From: Lutispora thermophila DSM 19022 | GTDB taxonomy: Bacteria; Bacillota; Clostridia; Lutisporales; Lutisporaceae | Reading direction: 5' to 3' | Assembly (NCBI RefSeq): GCF_900142105.1 | Contig: NZ_FQZS01000005.1 | Location: forward strand, 62,001-126,000 | Length of the DNA: 64,000 nucleotides | In this document: in pieces, positions 45,075 through 53,646 of the stretch | How the letters are laid out: every line of letters starts with the position of its first letter | How positions within the stretch are numbered: position 1 is the first letter of the stretch | Notes under the pieces: generated by a model | The model's database searches: none | What the model was told of the DNA's origin: nothing | What the model saw: the letters and a program-made list of their open reading frames with translations, nothing else | Position numbers and translations under genes: made by a program

Positions 45075-45635
45075 ATGGGAAAATGCGTTCTTATAACCGG
45101 AGGTGCCAGAAGCGGTAAAAGCAGATTCTCAGAGAAATTGGCAGCGGAATATGGAGATAAGGTGATTTATATTGCTACTGCCGTGCCTTTTGATAGTGAA
45201 ATGAAAGATAGAATAAAAAAGCATAGAGAATCGAGAAACAAAGCATGGTTTACTGTAGAAACCTATAGAGATGTTCAAGATGTCATATATAGATATGAAG
45301 AAGATTATAGTTGTTTTTTGCTGGATTGTATAACAGTAATGGTTACCAATCAATTAATGGAATATTTTAATTATGATTTGGAGAACGCAACTATAGAAGA
45401 CTACAACAAGGCTGAGGAAAGTATAAAAGAACAGATCATGGCCATGCTGAATGCCATAAAGGCATCTTCTGCAGATGCCATATTGGTTACCAATGAAGTT
45501 GGTTGGGGAATCGTTCCTGAGAATCCAGTGGCAAGGGCATTTAGGGATATTGCAGGGAGAATGAATCAAATCATTGGAGAAAGGTCAGACGAGGTATACT
45601 TAGCTGTATCAGGCATACCCATCAGGATTAAGTGA
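45075..45635 (+). CDS. cobU: adenosylcobinamide kinase / guanylyltransferase
   Basis: The 186-residue protein has P-loop GGARSGKSRFSE near 8-19, the guanylylated-His region KHRESRNKAWFTVE near 49-62, LLDCITVMVTNQL near 82, and NEVGWGIVPENPVARAFRD near 141-159. It phosphorylates adenosylcobinamide and converts it to the GDP derivative. It lies 9 bases after cobT. Confidence 0.95.
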   Translation: MGKCVLITGGARSGKSRFSEKLAAEYGDKVIYIATAVPFDSEMKDRIKKHRESRNKAWFTVETYRDVQDVIYRYEEDYSCFLLDCITVMVTNQLMEYFNYDLENATIEDYNKAEESIKEQIMAMLNAIKASSADAILVTNEVGWGIVPENPVARAFRDIAGRMNQIIGERSDEVYLAVSGIPIRIK

Positions 45636-45639
45636 TGAT

Positions 45640-46389
45640 ATGAGAAGTTTGATATTGATGATGCAATTTTTTACCAGGATACCTATCAAAATAGACATAA
45701 GTGCTAAAGAAGAAGACTTTTCAAAGGGTATAGTTTTTATGCCTCTTGTTGGGTTAATTGTTGGATTATTTAACTATGGCATATATTCTGTTGCCGATCA
45801 TTTTCTAGGCGAAACTCTTGCTCTGGTTTTTTGGTTTGCAGCAAATATATTTATTACAGGTGGCATACATCTGGATGGCCTTGGGGATACCTGTGACGGT
45901 TTGTTTTCAGCCAGAGACAAGGAACGCATTCTGGAGATAATGAAGGATAGCAGGATAGGTACCAATGGAGTCATTGCCATAGCATTGGATTTTACATTTA
46001 GATTGAGCATCTTGTCAGCCATGCCATACAAGGATATGGGAATTGCAATAATTTTAGCCCCTATGGTTGCTAAAACTCTTGTTCTATTGCTTATGGGTAT
46101 ATCAAAATATGCAAGAGCTAATGGTGGCATGGGAGGACTTTTTTATTCTCACATGTCCATAAAAAGGCTTATCCTTGGTATTTCATCAGGCATTATAATG
46201 ATTTTGCTTTTTGGTTCTTTGAAAGGCCTTGTAGCGATGATAGGTAGCACTGTCATAATAATGGCCTTTAGAAATTTTGTAATATCAAAAATAGACGGTA
46301 TGACAGGTGATACTTTGGGAGCTGCCAGTGAACTGGCTGAAATAAGCTTTATGATGTTTATATATGTTTTGGAAAGGAATATATTCTAA
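45640..46389 (+). CDS. cobS: adenosylcobinamide-GDP ribazoletransferase (cobalamin synthase)
   Basis: This 249-residue membrane enzyme has FFTRIPIK near the N-terminus, the metal-binding GGIHLDGLGDTCDGLFSARDKERILEIMKDSRIGTNG region near 84-120 (Asp-rich DGLGDTCDG), five or six hydrophobic helices, and GMTGDTLGAASELAEI near 225. It joins adenosylcobinamide-GDP and alpha-ribazole (phosphate). It shares the TAATG overlap with the next gene. Confidence 0.94.
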   Translation: MRSLILMMQFFTRIPIKIDISAKEEDFSKGIVFMPLVGLIVGLFNYGIYSVADHFLGETLALVFWFAANIFITGGIHLDGLGDTCDGLFSARDKERILEIMKDSRIGTNGVIAIALDFTFRLSILSAMPYKDMGIAIILAPMVAKTLVLLLMGISKYARANGGMGGLFYSHMSIKRLILGISSGIIMILLFGSLKGLVAMIGSTVIIMAFRNFVISKIDGMTGDTLGAASELAEISFMMFIYVLERNIF

Positions 46390-46982
46390 TGCTAAAGTTA
46401 TATATTATAAGGCATGGTGAGACGGATTTAAATAAGCCTGGAGTTTTTTTTGGCAGTAAAGATATAGAATTGAATGAAGCAGGAAAAAGGCAATGCAGGG
46501 AGCTAGAAAAGGCTATGGAAAACATCGAGTTGGATGTTATCCTCTCCAGTCCCTTAAAAAGATGCATGCAAACGGCTCAAGGAATTGCTTCCACCAAAGG
46601 TTTAAAAGTAGATATTGTTGAGGAAATGAGAGAGATGGACTTTGGCCTGTGGGAAGGATGCCACTATCATGATGTTGCCAGACTTTACCCAGATGATTGG
46701 AAAAAAGGTATAGATGATTGGAAAAACATGTCTCCTACAAAAGGAGAATGTTTTAGAGATTTTTATTTTAGGGTAAAAAATGCTCTTGAAAAAATCATTA
46801 GAATTTATTATGGAAAAAATGTGGCACTCATAACCCATGGAGGTTGTATGAGAGTCATGATTTCAGCATTGTTAGGGCTTAAAGAAGACGGATTCTGGAA
46901 TTTTTATTTTGAACATGGAAAATACAGCCTATTGGAAATAGAACAAGGCCACTGCACCATAAAGAAAATAAATTGCATTTGA
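46389..46982 (+). CDS. cobC: histidine phosphatase, probable alpha-ribazole phosphatase
   Basis: The 197-residue phosphoglycerate-mutase-fold phosphatase has RHGETDLNKPGVFFG near 7 (catalytic His), SSPLKRCMQTA near 52, EMDFGLWEG near 80 and THGGCMRVM near 144. Its place inside the cob operon, overlapping cobS by one base, supports CobC, which removes the 5'-phosphate from alpha-ribazole phosphate or adenosylcobalamin phosphate. Confidence 0.9.
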   Translation: MLKLYIIRHGETDLNKPGVFFGSKDIELNEAGKRQCRELEKAMENIELDVILSSPLKRCMQTAQGIASTKGLKVDIVEEMREMDFGLWEGCHYHDVARLYPDDWKKGIDDWKNMSPTKGECFRDFYFRVKNALEKIIRIYYGKNVALITHGGCMRVMISALLGLKEDGFWNFYFEHGKYSLLEIEQGHCTIKKINCI

Positions 46983-47018
46983 AGGATAATGGGTAAAATC
47001 GACTAAGCAAGGAGTAGT

Positions 47019-47060
47019 ATGAAAATGAGTAAAATATTTGGATTTTGGAGGCATAGATAG
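47019..47060 (+). CDS. 13-codon minicistron ending at the cbiB start
   Basis: ATG with CAAGGAG upstream opens a reading frame of 13 codons (MKMSKIFGFWRHR). Its stop TAG directly abuts the cbiB ATG, and it contains the cbiB ribosome site TTGGAGG. It may couple translation into cbiB after the 78-base gap. It may equally be chance. Confidence 0.3.
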   Translation: MKMSKIFGFWRHR

Positions 47061-48011
47061 ATGATTAAGATCTGGATTGCAAACATAATGGATCTGATCT
47101 TTGGTGATCCCTATAATATGCCTCATCCTGTAAGGGTTATTGGTTCATATATAAGTTGGTTTGAAAAGATAATAAGAAAGATATGTAGAAGCGACAGCGC
47201 TTTAAAAATAGCAGGAATTATCCTTACAATTTCAACTGTGGCAATAGGCTATGGAACAATATATTTTATATTGAAGTTTTCAATGAGAATTGGCCTATGG
47301 CTAAACTTTATGCTAAGCGTTATTTTTATGTATTATTGCATAGCAGGAAAGTGCCTTCAAAAGGAAGCATACAAAATAATGAGTGTGTTATTCCAGGATA
47401 ACTTGCCTGAGGCGAGAAAGTTATTGTCCTATATAGTTGGAAGAGATACAGGTAGGCTCGATGAAGAGGGTATAGCCAGAGGGCTTATAGAAACAGTATC
47501 TGAAAACACAAGCGATGGCATCATAGCTCCTCTTTTTTATATGTTTATAGGAGGTCCGCCATTGGCAATGGCATATAAAGCCATAAATACACTGGATTCT
47601 ATGGTGGGATACAAAAATGATAAGTATAAGGATTTTGGATGGGCTTCAGCGAAGCTTGATGATATTGCTAATTATATACCTGCTCGTCTTACAGCTATTT
47701 TTATGGTGGCAAGCGCATTTATTTTAGGTAAGGATTATAAAAATTCCTTTAGGATTGTTTTGAGGGACGGGAGAAAGCATTTAAGCCCCAACAGTGGTTA
47801 TCCTGAGGCAGCAGTTGCGGGAGCTTTAGGAATAATGCTTGGAGGAGCTAATTATTATTTTGGTAAGCTTGTAGTTAAACCCACTATTGGTGATAAATCA
47901 AAGGTTATAGAGGCTAAGGATATAAAACATACGGTAAAGATTATGTATGTCAGTTGGCTTATGGCTTTAATACTCTTTTCAATCGCAGCTTACCTACTAA
48001 AGGGGATATAA
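47061..48011 (+). CDS. cbiB: adenosylcobinamide-phosphate synthase
   Basis: This 316-residue membrane protein has the CbiB opening DLIFGDPYNMPHPVRVIGSYISWFE near 10-34, GRDTGRLDEEGIARGLIETVSENTSDGIIAPLFY near 130-163, AYKAINTLDSMVGYKND near 172 and PNSGYPEAAVAGALGI near 245. It attaches aminopropanol (phosphate) to the corrin propionate. It pairs with the following cobD, which makes that linker. Confidence 0.95.
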   Translation: MIKIWIANIMDLIFGDPYNMPHPVRVIGSYISWFEKIIRKICRSDSALKIAGIILTISTVAIGYGTIYFILKFSMRIGLWLNFMLSVIFMYYCIAGKCLQKEAYKIMSVLFQDNLPEARKLLSYIVGRDTGRLDEEGIARGLIETVSENTSDGIIAPLFYMFIGGPPLAMAYKAINTLDSMVGYKNDKYKDFGWASAKLDDIANYIPARLTAIFMVASAFILGKDYKNSFRIVLRDGRKHLSPNSGYPEAAVAGALGIMLGGANYYFGKLVVKPTIGDKSKVIEAKDIKHTVKIMYVSWLMALILFSIAAYLLKGI

Positions 48012-48014
48012 AGT

Positions 48015-49076
48015 ATGAGTTTTCATGGTGGTAATATATATGATTATAATAATATAATATATGATTTTAGTGCAAACATAAACCCGGCAGGTGTTCCTGA
48101 AAGCTTTAAAAAAGCTCTAAGGGATAACATGGATGTGTTTGCCAGATATCCTGACACTGAGTACAGAGCTTTGGTGAGGAGCATAAAAGATTACTTATCT
48201 TTGGATGATGATGCCTATGTGTTGCCAGGGAATGGGGCTGTTGATCTCATATATTCTATTTTAGACAGCATGGATTATAATAAGCTTTTTACAATGGGGC
48301 CTACCTTTTCTGAATATAGGAAAGCAGCTATAAAATATAATATCCGGTATGAGGAAGTTTTCTGCTATAATCATGATTTTTCTAAAATAGATATTGAATT
48401 ATTTTTAAACATAGTTGAAGAAAGATCCATAATTATTTTATGCAACCCAAACAATCCCACAGGTTTTTTAATTGATATAGCAACCCTTGCTTACATAGCT
48501 GCTCAGTTAAATGAAAAGAACTCAATTTTGATAATTGATGAAGCATTCATTGAATTTACTGATGATTATCCGCATAGTTCATTTTTATCAAAGATGTATG
48601 ATTTTGGAAATGTTGTTTTAATAAGGGCGGCCACAAAATTTTTTGGTATGCCGGGTATAAGGTTAGGTTATGCTATAACATGCAACAGGGCAATATGGGA
48701 AAGAATAAAAAAAATCCAACAGCCTTGGAGCGTCAATGCAGCAGCAGTTATTGCAGGTAGCTGTATTTTCGGAGATAAGGATTATATATCCAAATCCCAT
48801 GAGTGGATAAAAGAGGAGAGATTATATCTGTACAATGAGTTATCTAATTTAAAAGGGCTAGAAGTTTATTCGTCAAAAGCAAACTTCCATCTTCTTAAGA
48901 TAACTGAGAAAAGTATGGATGCTTATAAGTTAAGAAATGAGTTGGTGAAACATGGTATTTTAATAAGAACTCCTGATGGATTTTCTTATTTAACGTCTAA
49001 TCATTTTCGACTTGCCGTGTTGGATAGAAAAGCCAACAGTTTTTTGTTATCTGTTCTGTATGAGGTTTTATTGTAG
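48015..49076 (+). CDS. cobD: L-threonine-O-3-phosphate decarboxylase
   Basis: The 353-residue fold-type I PLP enzyme resembles histidinol-phosphate aminotransferase but opens with the CobD-type HGGNIYDY and DFSANINPAGVPE. PLP-contact motifs are NPNNPTG near 140, IIDEAFIEF near 175 and the Lys in TKFFGMPGIRLGY near 210. It decarboxylates threonine phosphate to (R)-1-amino-2-propanol phosphate for CbiB. It begins 3 bases after cbiB. A HisC role is less likely in this operon. Confidence 0.9.
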   Translation: MSFHGGNIYDYNNIIYDFSANINPAGVPESFKKALRDNMDVFARYPDTEYRALVRSIKDYLSLDDDAYVLPGNGAVDLIYSILDSMDYNKLFTMGPTFSEYRKAAIKYNIRYEEVFCYNHDFSKIDIELFLNIVEERSIIILCNPNNPTGFLIDIATLAYIAAQLNEKNSILIIDEAFIEFTDDYPHSSFLSKMYDFGNVVLIRAATKFFGMPGIRLGYAITCNRAIWERIKKIQQPWSVNAAAVIAGSCIFGDKDYISKSHEWIKEERLYLYNELSNLKGLEVYSSKANFHLLKITEKSMDAYKLRNELVKHGILIRTPDGFSYLTSNHFRLAVLDRKANSFLLSVLYEVLL

Positions 49077-49091
49077 CAGTTGTATGAATCT

Positions 49092-49122
49092 CCGAATACT
49101 ATGGTATTATCATAGTTTTCGG
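49092..49122 (+). promoter_or_regulatory. hairpin touching the ribosome site of the next gene
   Basis: CCGAA-ACTATG pairs with CATAGT-TTCGG around a short loop. The right arm ends in the first two G of the ribosome site GGGGAG (49121-49126) of the permease gene. It lacks a T run, so it is more likely a translational element than a terminator. Confidence 0.45.
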
Positions 49123-49134
49123 GGAGTGATGTAA

Positions 49135-50511
49135 ATGTCCATAACTGCAGCACATTGGATTTATTGTATTATGGTTCTGGTCATATTGGGTTTCATGTTG
49201 GCTAGAAAAGAAACTATAATTCCGTGCATTGTAGGAGTTTTTCTAATTGGTTTAGTGGCGAAAGGTTCCATAAGTGGTGCCGCAAGAGCCATATTTGATT
49301 CATTTATTGTTGCCGGTATTGAATTGATCAGTGTTATAATGATTATTTCAGTTATTGTTGCTATGGCGAAACTGTTAGAGGAAATAGGTGCCAATTACTT
49401 AATGGCAGCTCCTATAGCAAAGATAATAAAAACTCCTGATGCAGCTTTTTTTACAATAGGTATAGTGATGTTGCTAGCATCATGGTTCTTCTGGCCTTCA
49501 CCAGCTACAGCATTGATTGGTGCAGTTCTGCTGCCTGTTGCCATAAGAGTTGGCTTACCGGTTATAGGGTTTGCTGTAGCAATGAATATTTTTGGTCATG
49601 GTATTGGATTGTCAACAGATTTTATAATCCAGGGAGCCCCTACTATAACTGCAACATCTGGAGGGGTTCCGGTAGTTGATGTTATGTATGAAGGAATACC
49701 CCTTTATGTTGTTATGGCTGTTGTAACAGTGTCAACTTCATATATAATCCTTAAAAAAGATATAAAAACTGGAAACATTGTTAAACCACAAGTGGAAATG
49801 TATAGTGTGGAAAATACGATAAAACATCCTAAGATTGCAAAATGGGCTGCAATACTTGTACCTATATTGTTTTTGCTGGATATTGCTGCCATGTTTGCCT
49901 TTGATCTGGTGGGAGGAGATGCTACAGCTCTTGTAGGCGGCACTGCTGTCATTGTACTTTGTGTTTTGTGCGTATCCCTATATAAGAAGGAAGCTTTAGA
50001 GAAGATTGCAGAGTATATCAAAAAAGGTTTTGCTTTTGGAATGGAGATATTTGGGCCTATTTTACCTATTGCAGGCTTTTTTTATCTAGGAGAAGTAGGA
50101 CCTTTTACAACTGTATTTGGAGATTTTCTTCCTGAAGGTTCAATGGGTATACTATCGGATATGGGACTTCTTCTTGCATCCAGCGTGGCTTTGAGTAAGC
50201 CTATTGCAGCTATTCTTGAAACTGCTGTAGGTGCAATAACAGGCCTTGATGGTTCTGGTTTTTCTGGCATGAATTTAGCCGGATCCATCGCAAAAGTGTT
50301 CGGTACAGCTATTAATGTCAACATAGCAAGGTTATGTGCGCTGGGACAGATAGCAGCCATTTGGACTGGAGGTGGCACAATCATACCATGGGCTGTTATT
50401 CCGGTTGCGGCAATAACAGGAATAAAACCTGCGGATATTGCAAGAAAAAATCTGTTGCCTGTTATTATAGGATTTGTGGTGACAACCATAGTAGCAATAT
50501 TTATATTATAA
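49135..50511 (+). CDS. predicted permease (ion-transporter superfamily-like), substrate unknown
   Basis: This 458-residue integral membrane protein has about eleven hydrophobic helices. A polar re-entrant-like loop (WFFWPSPATALIGAVLLPVAIRVG near 116-139, NIFGHGIGLSTDFIIQGAP near 150) and a matching late loop (GSGFSGMNLAGS near 370) suggest an inverted-repeat transporter of the ion-transporter (DcuC/CitM/GntP-like) superfamily. I cannot assign a substrate; a carboxylate is the usual one for such folds. It follows the cob operon but has its own spacing. Confidence 0.65.
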   Translation: MSITAAHWIYCIMVLVILGFMLARKETIIPCIVGVFLIGLVAKGSISGAARAIFDSFIVAGIELISVIMIISVIVAMAKLLEEIGANYLMAAPIAKIIKTPDAAFFTIGIVMLLASWFFWPSPATALIGAVLLPVAIRVGLPVIGFAVAMNIFGHGIGLSTDFIIQGAPTITATSGGVPVVDVMYEGIPLYVVMAVVTVSTSYIILKKDIKTGNIVKPQVEMYSVENTIKHPKIAKWAAILVPILFLLDIAAMFAFDLVGGDATALVGGTAVIVLCVLCVSLYKKEALEKIAEYIKKGFAFGMEIFGPILPIAGFFYLGEVGPFTTVFGDFLPEGSMGILSDMGLLLASSVALSKPIAAILETAVGAITGLDGSGFSGMNLAGSIAKVFGTAINVNIARLCALGQIAAIWTGGGTIIPWAVIPVAAITGIKPADIARKNLLPVIIGFVVTTIVAIFIL

Positions 50512-50516
50512 TGCAT

Positions 50517-50611
50517 AGGAAAGCATATATTTCTTAAATTTATACTTTCCATTGAATGTACTTCAAGAAAGGCTTCCTTGTTTTTAAATGATAATATATG
50601 AAGCCTTTCTT
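50517..50611. repeat. dispersed palindromic intergenic repeat, copy C
   Basis: Central element AGGAAAGCATATATTTC...TTTATACTTTCC (50517-50550) followed by hairpin AAGAAAGGCTTCC / GAAGCCTTTCTT (50565-50611). This is the same order as copies A and B. The second hairpin reaches the stop codon of the minus-strand MFS gene and may terminate both converging genes. Confidence 0.75.
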
Positions 50612-51776
50612 ATAATGAGGAAGGGCTACTTCCTCTTTTTTTCTTTAATGTCAAGGCAATCAATAAAGCAGTGAAGCATATGACAGACATAATTTGGTAC
50701 AGAGTGAATATGCCGAATCTTTCTATGATAATTCCTCCACCCATGTTTCCTATAAGAGCTCCAGCTCCAAAAATTAAAGCTGACATTAATGCTATGCTGA
50801 AAGATCTAGCTTCAGATGGTATTATGCTAGACATGTAATCTAAGGCTCCTGCCATAAAAAGCGGGAAGGTAAAGCCTTGGAGAAACTGAATAGCTATTAT
50901 AAAAGAAACATTATTCCAAAGGGTGCATAAGAAAAAACGCAATGAGAATATCAACAGTGATAATAAATAGGTATTTATAGAACCGATTTTGTTAATAATC
51001 TTGCTTGATATAAAGAAAATCGGTATCTCGGACATTGCTATTACAAACCATAGTAATCCAAGATTCTGTGTATTTCCTCCTGTTTCCTGCAGCAGGACAC
51101 CAACATAACTGCTGTTTGCACCATATGAAATGCTTGCTATTGTTACAGAAAGTAAGAACACTAACAGACTTATGTTTCTTAATACTTGCAAAGGTTGGGC
51201 TTTGCTTTTTTCTTCTCTGGGAGTTTCATCTTTAAAATTCAATCTGCATAAAGAAAATACTGCAAATATGCTAAAAATTGAGTATAAATAAAAGGCTATG
51301 TTGATAGATGTTCTTGCGATGATAATACCCAATAAAAATGAGGATATGGCATAACCTGCAGAGCCCATCAAACGGACTTTTCCAAACTTTATATTATTGT
51401 ACTTATATATAATCTTATAGCATAAGGAATCCATAAGAGAAGATATACAGCTTTGAAAAGCTACGAAAACTACGGTTGATAGTATGATAAATCTATATTC
51501 ATAAGACTGAACAAGAAGTACAATAGCAATTGCGCTGGCGATAATAGAAATATATAATGACTTCTTAATGTTTAAATATTTATCTGTTATATAGCCCCAC
51601 ACAGGTTGACATAAGACATTAACTAAAGAGTTTAAGGCAAAAACAAATCCCATCTGAACATAAGAAAGCTTACGATCTTGCAAATATAATAATAAAAATG
51701 GGCTGTAACAAGCTAAACACCAATAGGCAGAAAAATATAAGCATGATAGTTTTATGTAAATAGAATTATTTTTCAA
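50610..51776 (-). CDS. MFS transporter (MFS_1-like/nucleoside-symporter type)
   Basis: The 388-residue protein has 12 predicted membrane helices. It shows the MFS_1-like opening YFSAYWCLACYSPFLLLYLQ near 15-34, loop 2-3 PVWGYITDKY near 59, and a cytoplasmic hinge rich in Lys/Glu (about 185-198, DETPREEKSKAQP). Family members carry sugars, nucleosides or phenylpropionate; the substrate is not predictable. It has a single-gene arrangement on the minus strand with its 3' end in repeat copy C. Confidence 0.85.
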   Translation of the reverse strand: MKNNSIYIKLSCLYFSAYWCLACYSPFLLLYLQDRKLSYVQMGFVFALNSLVNVLCQPVWGYITDKYLNIKKSLYISIIASAIAIVLLVQSYEYRFIILSTVVFVAFQSCISSLMDSLCYKIIYKYNNIKFGKVRLMGSAGYAISSFLLGIIIARTSINIAFYLYSIFSIFAVFSLCRLNFKDETPREEKSKAQPLQVLRNISLLVFLLSVTIASISYGANSSYVGVLLQETGGNTQNLGLLWFVIAMSEIPIFFISSKIINKIGSINTYLLSLLIFSLRFFLCTLWNNVSFIIAIQFLQGFTFPLFMAGALDYMSSIIPSEARSFSIALMSALIFGAGALIGNMGGGIIIERFGIFTLYQIMSVICFTALLIALTLKKKRGSSPSSL

Positions 51777-51990
51777 TTATTATCACCTCATTAAGTCATG
51801 AAATAATTATAACAGATGAATTTCATAAGATAAATATAAAATCTGCTAAAATTGGTATTTTAATCATTAGATATATTTTTCAACCCTGATAATTATATAA
51901 ATATTATTAAAAAGTATAGCACAAATATTTAATTATGATATAATATATAAGGTGAAAATACAAATATTAGCTTTTTAGGGGGTAAAAAAC
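51777..51990 (+). other. pckA control region
   Basis: About 210 AT-rich bases between divergent genes. TATAAT lies at 51939-51944 without a good -35, as often seen when a promoter overlaps regulator sites. Confidence 0.5.
51913..51944 (+). promoter_or_regulatory. CcpN-like operators at the pckA promoter
   Basis: AGTATAGCACA (51913-51923) is identical to the second gap site and fits the CcpN consensus (TRTGHYATAYW on the other strand) fully. TATGATATAAT (51934-51944), overlapping the -10, matches 10 of 11 positions in the forward direction. Spacing between site starts is 21 bases. Confidence 0.55.
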
Positions 51991-53589
51991 TTGAACAGGC
52001 TATATGCTTCTATGGATGGAGTAGAAATTCAGTGTAGCAAGATACATTATAATTTGCCTATAAAACAATTGATTGATGTTGCAGTTGAAAAAGAAGGCTG
52101 TGTTATTGCCAGCAATGGAGCTTTATGTGTAAACACAGGGAAATACACAGGAAGGTCACCTGAGGATAGATTTATTGTGGACACACCATCTGTTCATGAA
52201 CATGTAAATTGGAACAAAGGCAATATACCCATGACAAAAGAGAATTTTGACAAACTGTTTTCAAAGGTTTTAGATTATATAAAATCAAAAGAAGTATTTT
52301 TATTCGATGGTTTTGTGGGGGCAGACAAGGAATATAGGATGCCCATAAGAGTCATAAATGAATTTGCATTTCAGAATTTATTCTCTCAACAAATGTTTAT
52401 TAAACCGAAGAAAGAAGAACTGGAAAACTTTCAACCAGAATTTACTGTTTTTGCAGTTCCTGGGCTGCAGGCGGATCCAGCAGTAGATGGAACCAGGTCT
52501 GAAGTTTTTATTGTACTTAATTTTGAGAAGAAGGTAGTACTCATAGGAGGTACAAAATATTGCGGTGAAATAAAGAAATCTATTTTTACGGTAATGAATT
52601 ATCTTCTTCCATTCAAAGGTGTTTTACCTATGCACTGCTCTGCAAATATGGGCAAAAACGGTGATGTAACCTTGTTTTTCGGATTGTCTGGAACAGGAAA
52701 AACCACATTATCTGCTGATGACGATAGAAAGCTCATAGGCGATGATGAACATGGCTGGACAGATAAAGGGGTTTTTAATTTTGAGGGAGGATGTTATGCA
52801 AAATGCATAAAACTATCTAAAGAAAATGAACCTCAAATATGGGGAGCAATCAGAGAAGGAGCATTGCTGGAAAATGTGGTAATCCATGAAGTTACTGGAG
52901 AGCCGGATTATGATGATGACAGGTACACAGAGAATACCAGAGCTGCATTCCCTGTTGAGCATATAGACAATGCAGTACTTGAGGGTATGGGTGGCATACC
53001 AAAGACTATAATATTTTTGACCGCTGATGCCACGGGAGTTCTTCCACCTATATCAAGGCTAACAAAGGAGCAGGCCATGTATCACTTTATGTCCGGTTAT
53101 ACCAGCAAGCTGGCAGGAACGGAAAGGGGAATAGTAGATCCTAAGGCTACATTCTCAGCTTGCTTTGGAGCTCCATTTATGCTTCACAGGCCTCAGGTTT
53201 ATGCTCAGTTATTAGGAGAGAAAATTGATAAATATAATGTAAAAGTGTTCCTTGTTAATACAGGTTGGGCAAGCGGTTCTTATGGAATAGGAAGCAGAAT
53301 GAAGCTAAAATATACAAGAGCCATGGTAAGGGCTGCTATAAACGGTGATTTAGATAATGTAGAGTATATTACTGACCCCATATTCCATCTTGCAATACCT
53401 AAGGAATGTCCTAATGTACCAAATTTAGTTTTAAATCCGCCAAACACATGGTATAGTATTGACGAATACTACAGAAAGGCTAACAGTTTGGCAGAAAGCT
53501 TTAGAAGCAATTTCAGACAGTTTAAGGATGTTCCGGAAAGCATACTAATCGGTGAACCAGAAAAGATGCTGGAAGAGTATATAATATAA
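51991..53589 (+). CDS. pckA: phosphoenolpyruvate carboxykinase (ATP)
   Basis: TTG start behind AGGGGGT. The 532-residue enzyme has the PEP-site [15 protein letters not shown] near 49, metal ligand Lys/His in MHCSANMG near 213, P-loop [13 protein letters not shown] near 231-243, DDEHGW near 251, and the adenine-site RVSK-equivalent ISRLTKEQ near 350. It interconverts oxaloacetate and PEP with ATP. In anaerobes it can work either in gluconeogenesis or as CO2 fixation. CcpN-like sites favour gluconeogenic control. Confidence 0.96.
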   Translation: MNRLYASMDGVEIQCSKIHYNLPIKQLIDVAVEKEGCVIASNGALCVNTGKYTGRSPEDRFIVDTPSVHEHVNWNKGNIPMTKENFDKLFSKVLDYIKSKEVFLFDGFVGADKEYRMPIRVINEFAFQNLFSQQMFIKPKKEELENFQPEFTVFAVPGLQADPAVDGTRSEVFIVLNFEKKVVLIGGTKYCGEIKKSIFTVMNYLLPFKGVLPMHCSANMGKNGDVTLFFGLSGTGKTTLSADDDRKLIGDDEHGWTDKGVFNFEGGCYAKCIKLSKENEPQIWGAIREGALLENVVIHEVTGEPDYDDDRYTENTRAAFPVEHIDNAVLEGMGGIPKTIIFLTADATGVLPPISRLTKEQAMYHFMSGYTSKLAGTERGIVDPKATFSACFGAPFMLHRPQVYAQLLGEKIDKYNVKVFLVNTGWASGSYGIGSRMKLKYTRAMVRAAINGDLDNVEYITDPIFHLAIPKECPNVPNLVLNPPNTWYSIDEYYRKANSLAESFRSNFRQFKDVPESILIGEPEKMLEEYII

Positions 53590-53603
53590 CAAAGGAATAA
53601 TAT

Positions 53604-53646
53604 AAAAGGGATGAGTATGATGGAGAGTCGTACCCATCCCTTTATT
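53604..53646. terminator. bidirectional terminator between pckA and the M20 peptidase
   Basis: AAAGGGATG-GTA / TAC-CATCCCTTT inverted repeat with single bulges, A-rich on the left and T-rich on the right. Confidence 0.8.

Noticed and set aside
50082-50552. 156-codon minus-strand frame
   Set aside because: Antisense to the permease gene and ending in repeat copy C; hydrophobic complement artefact.
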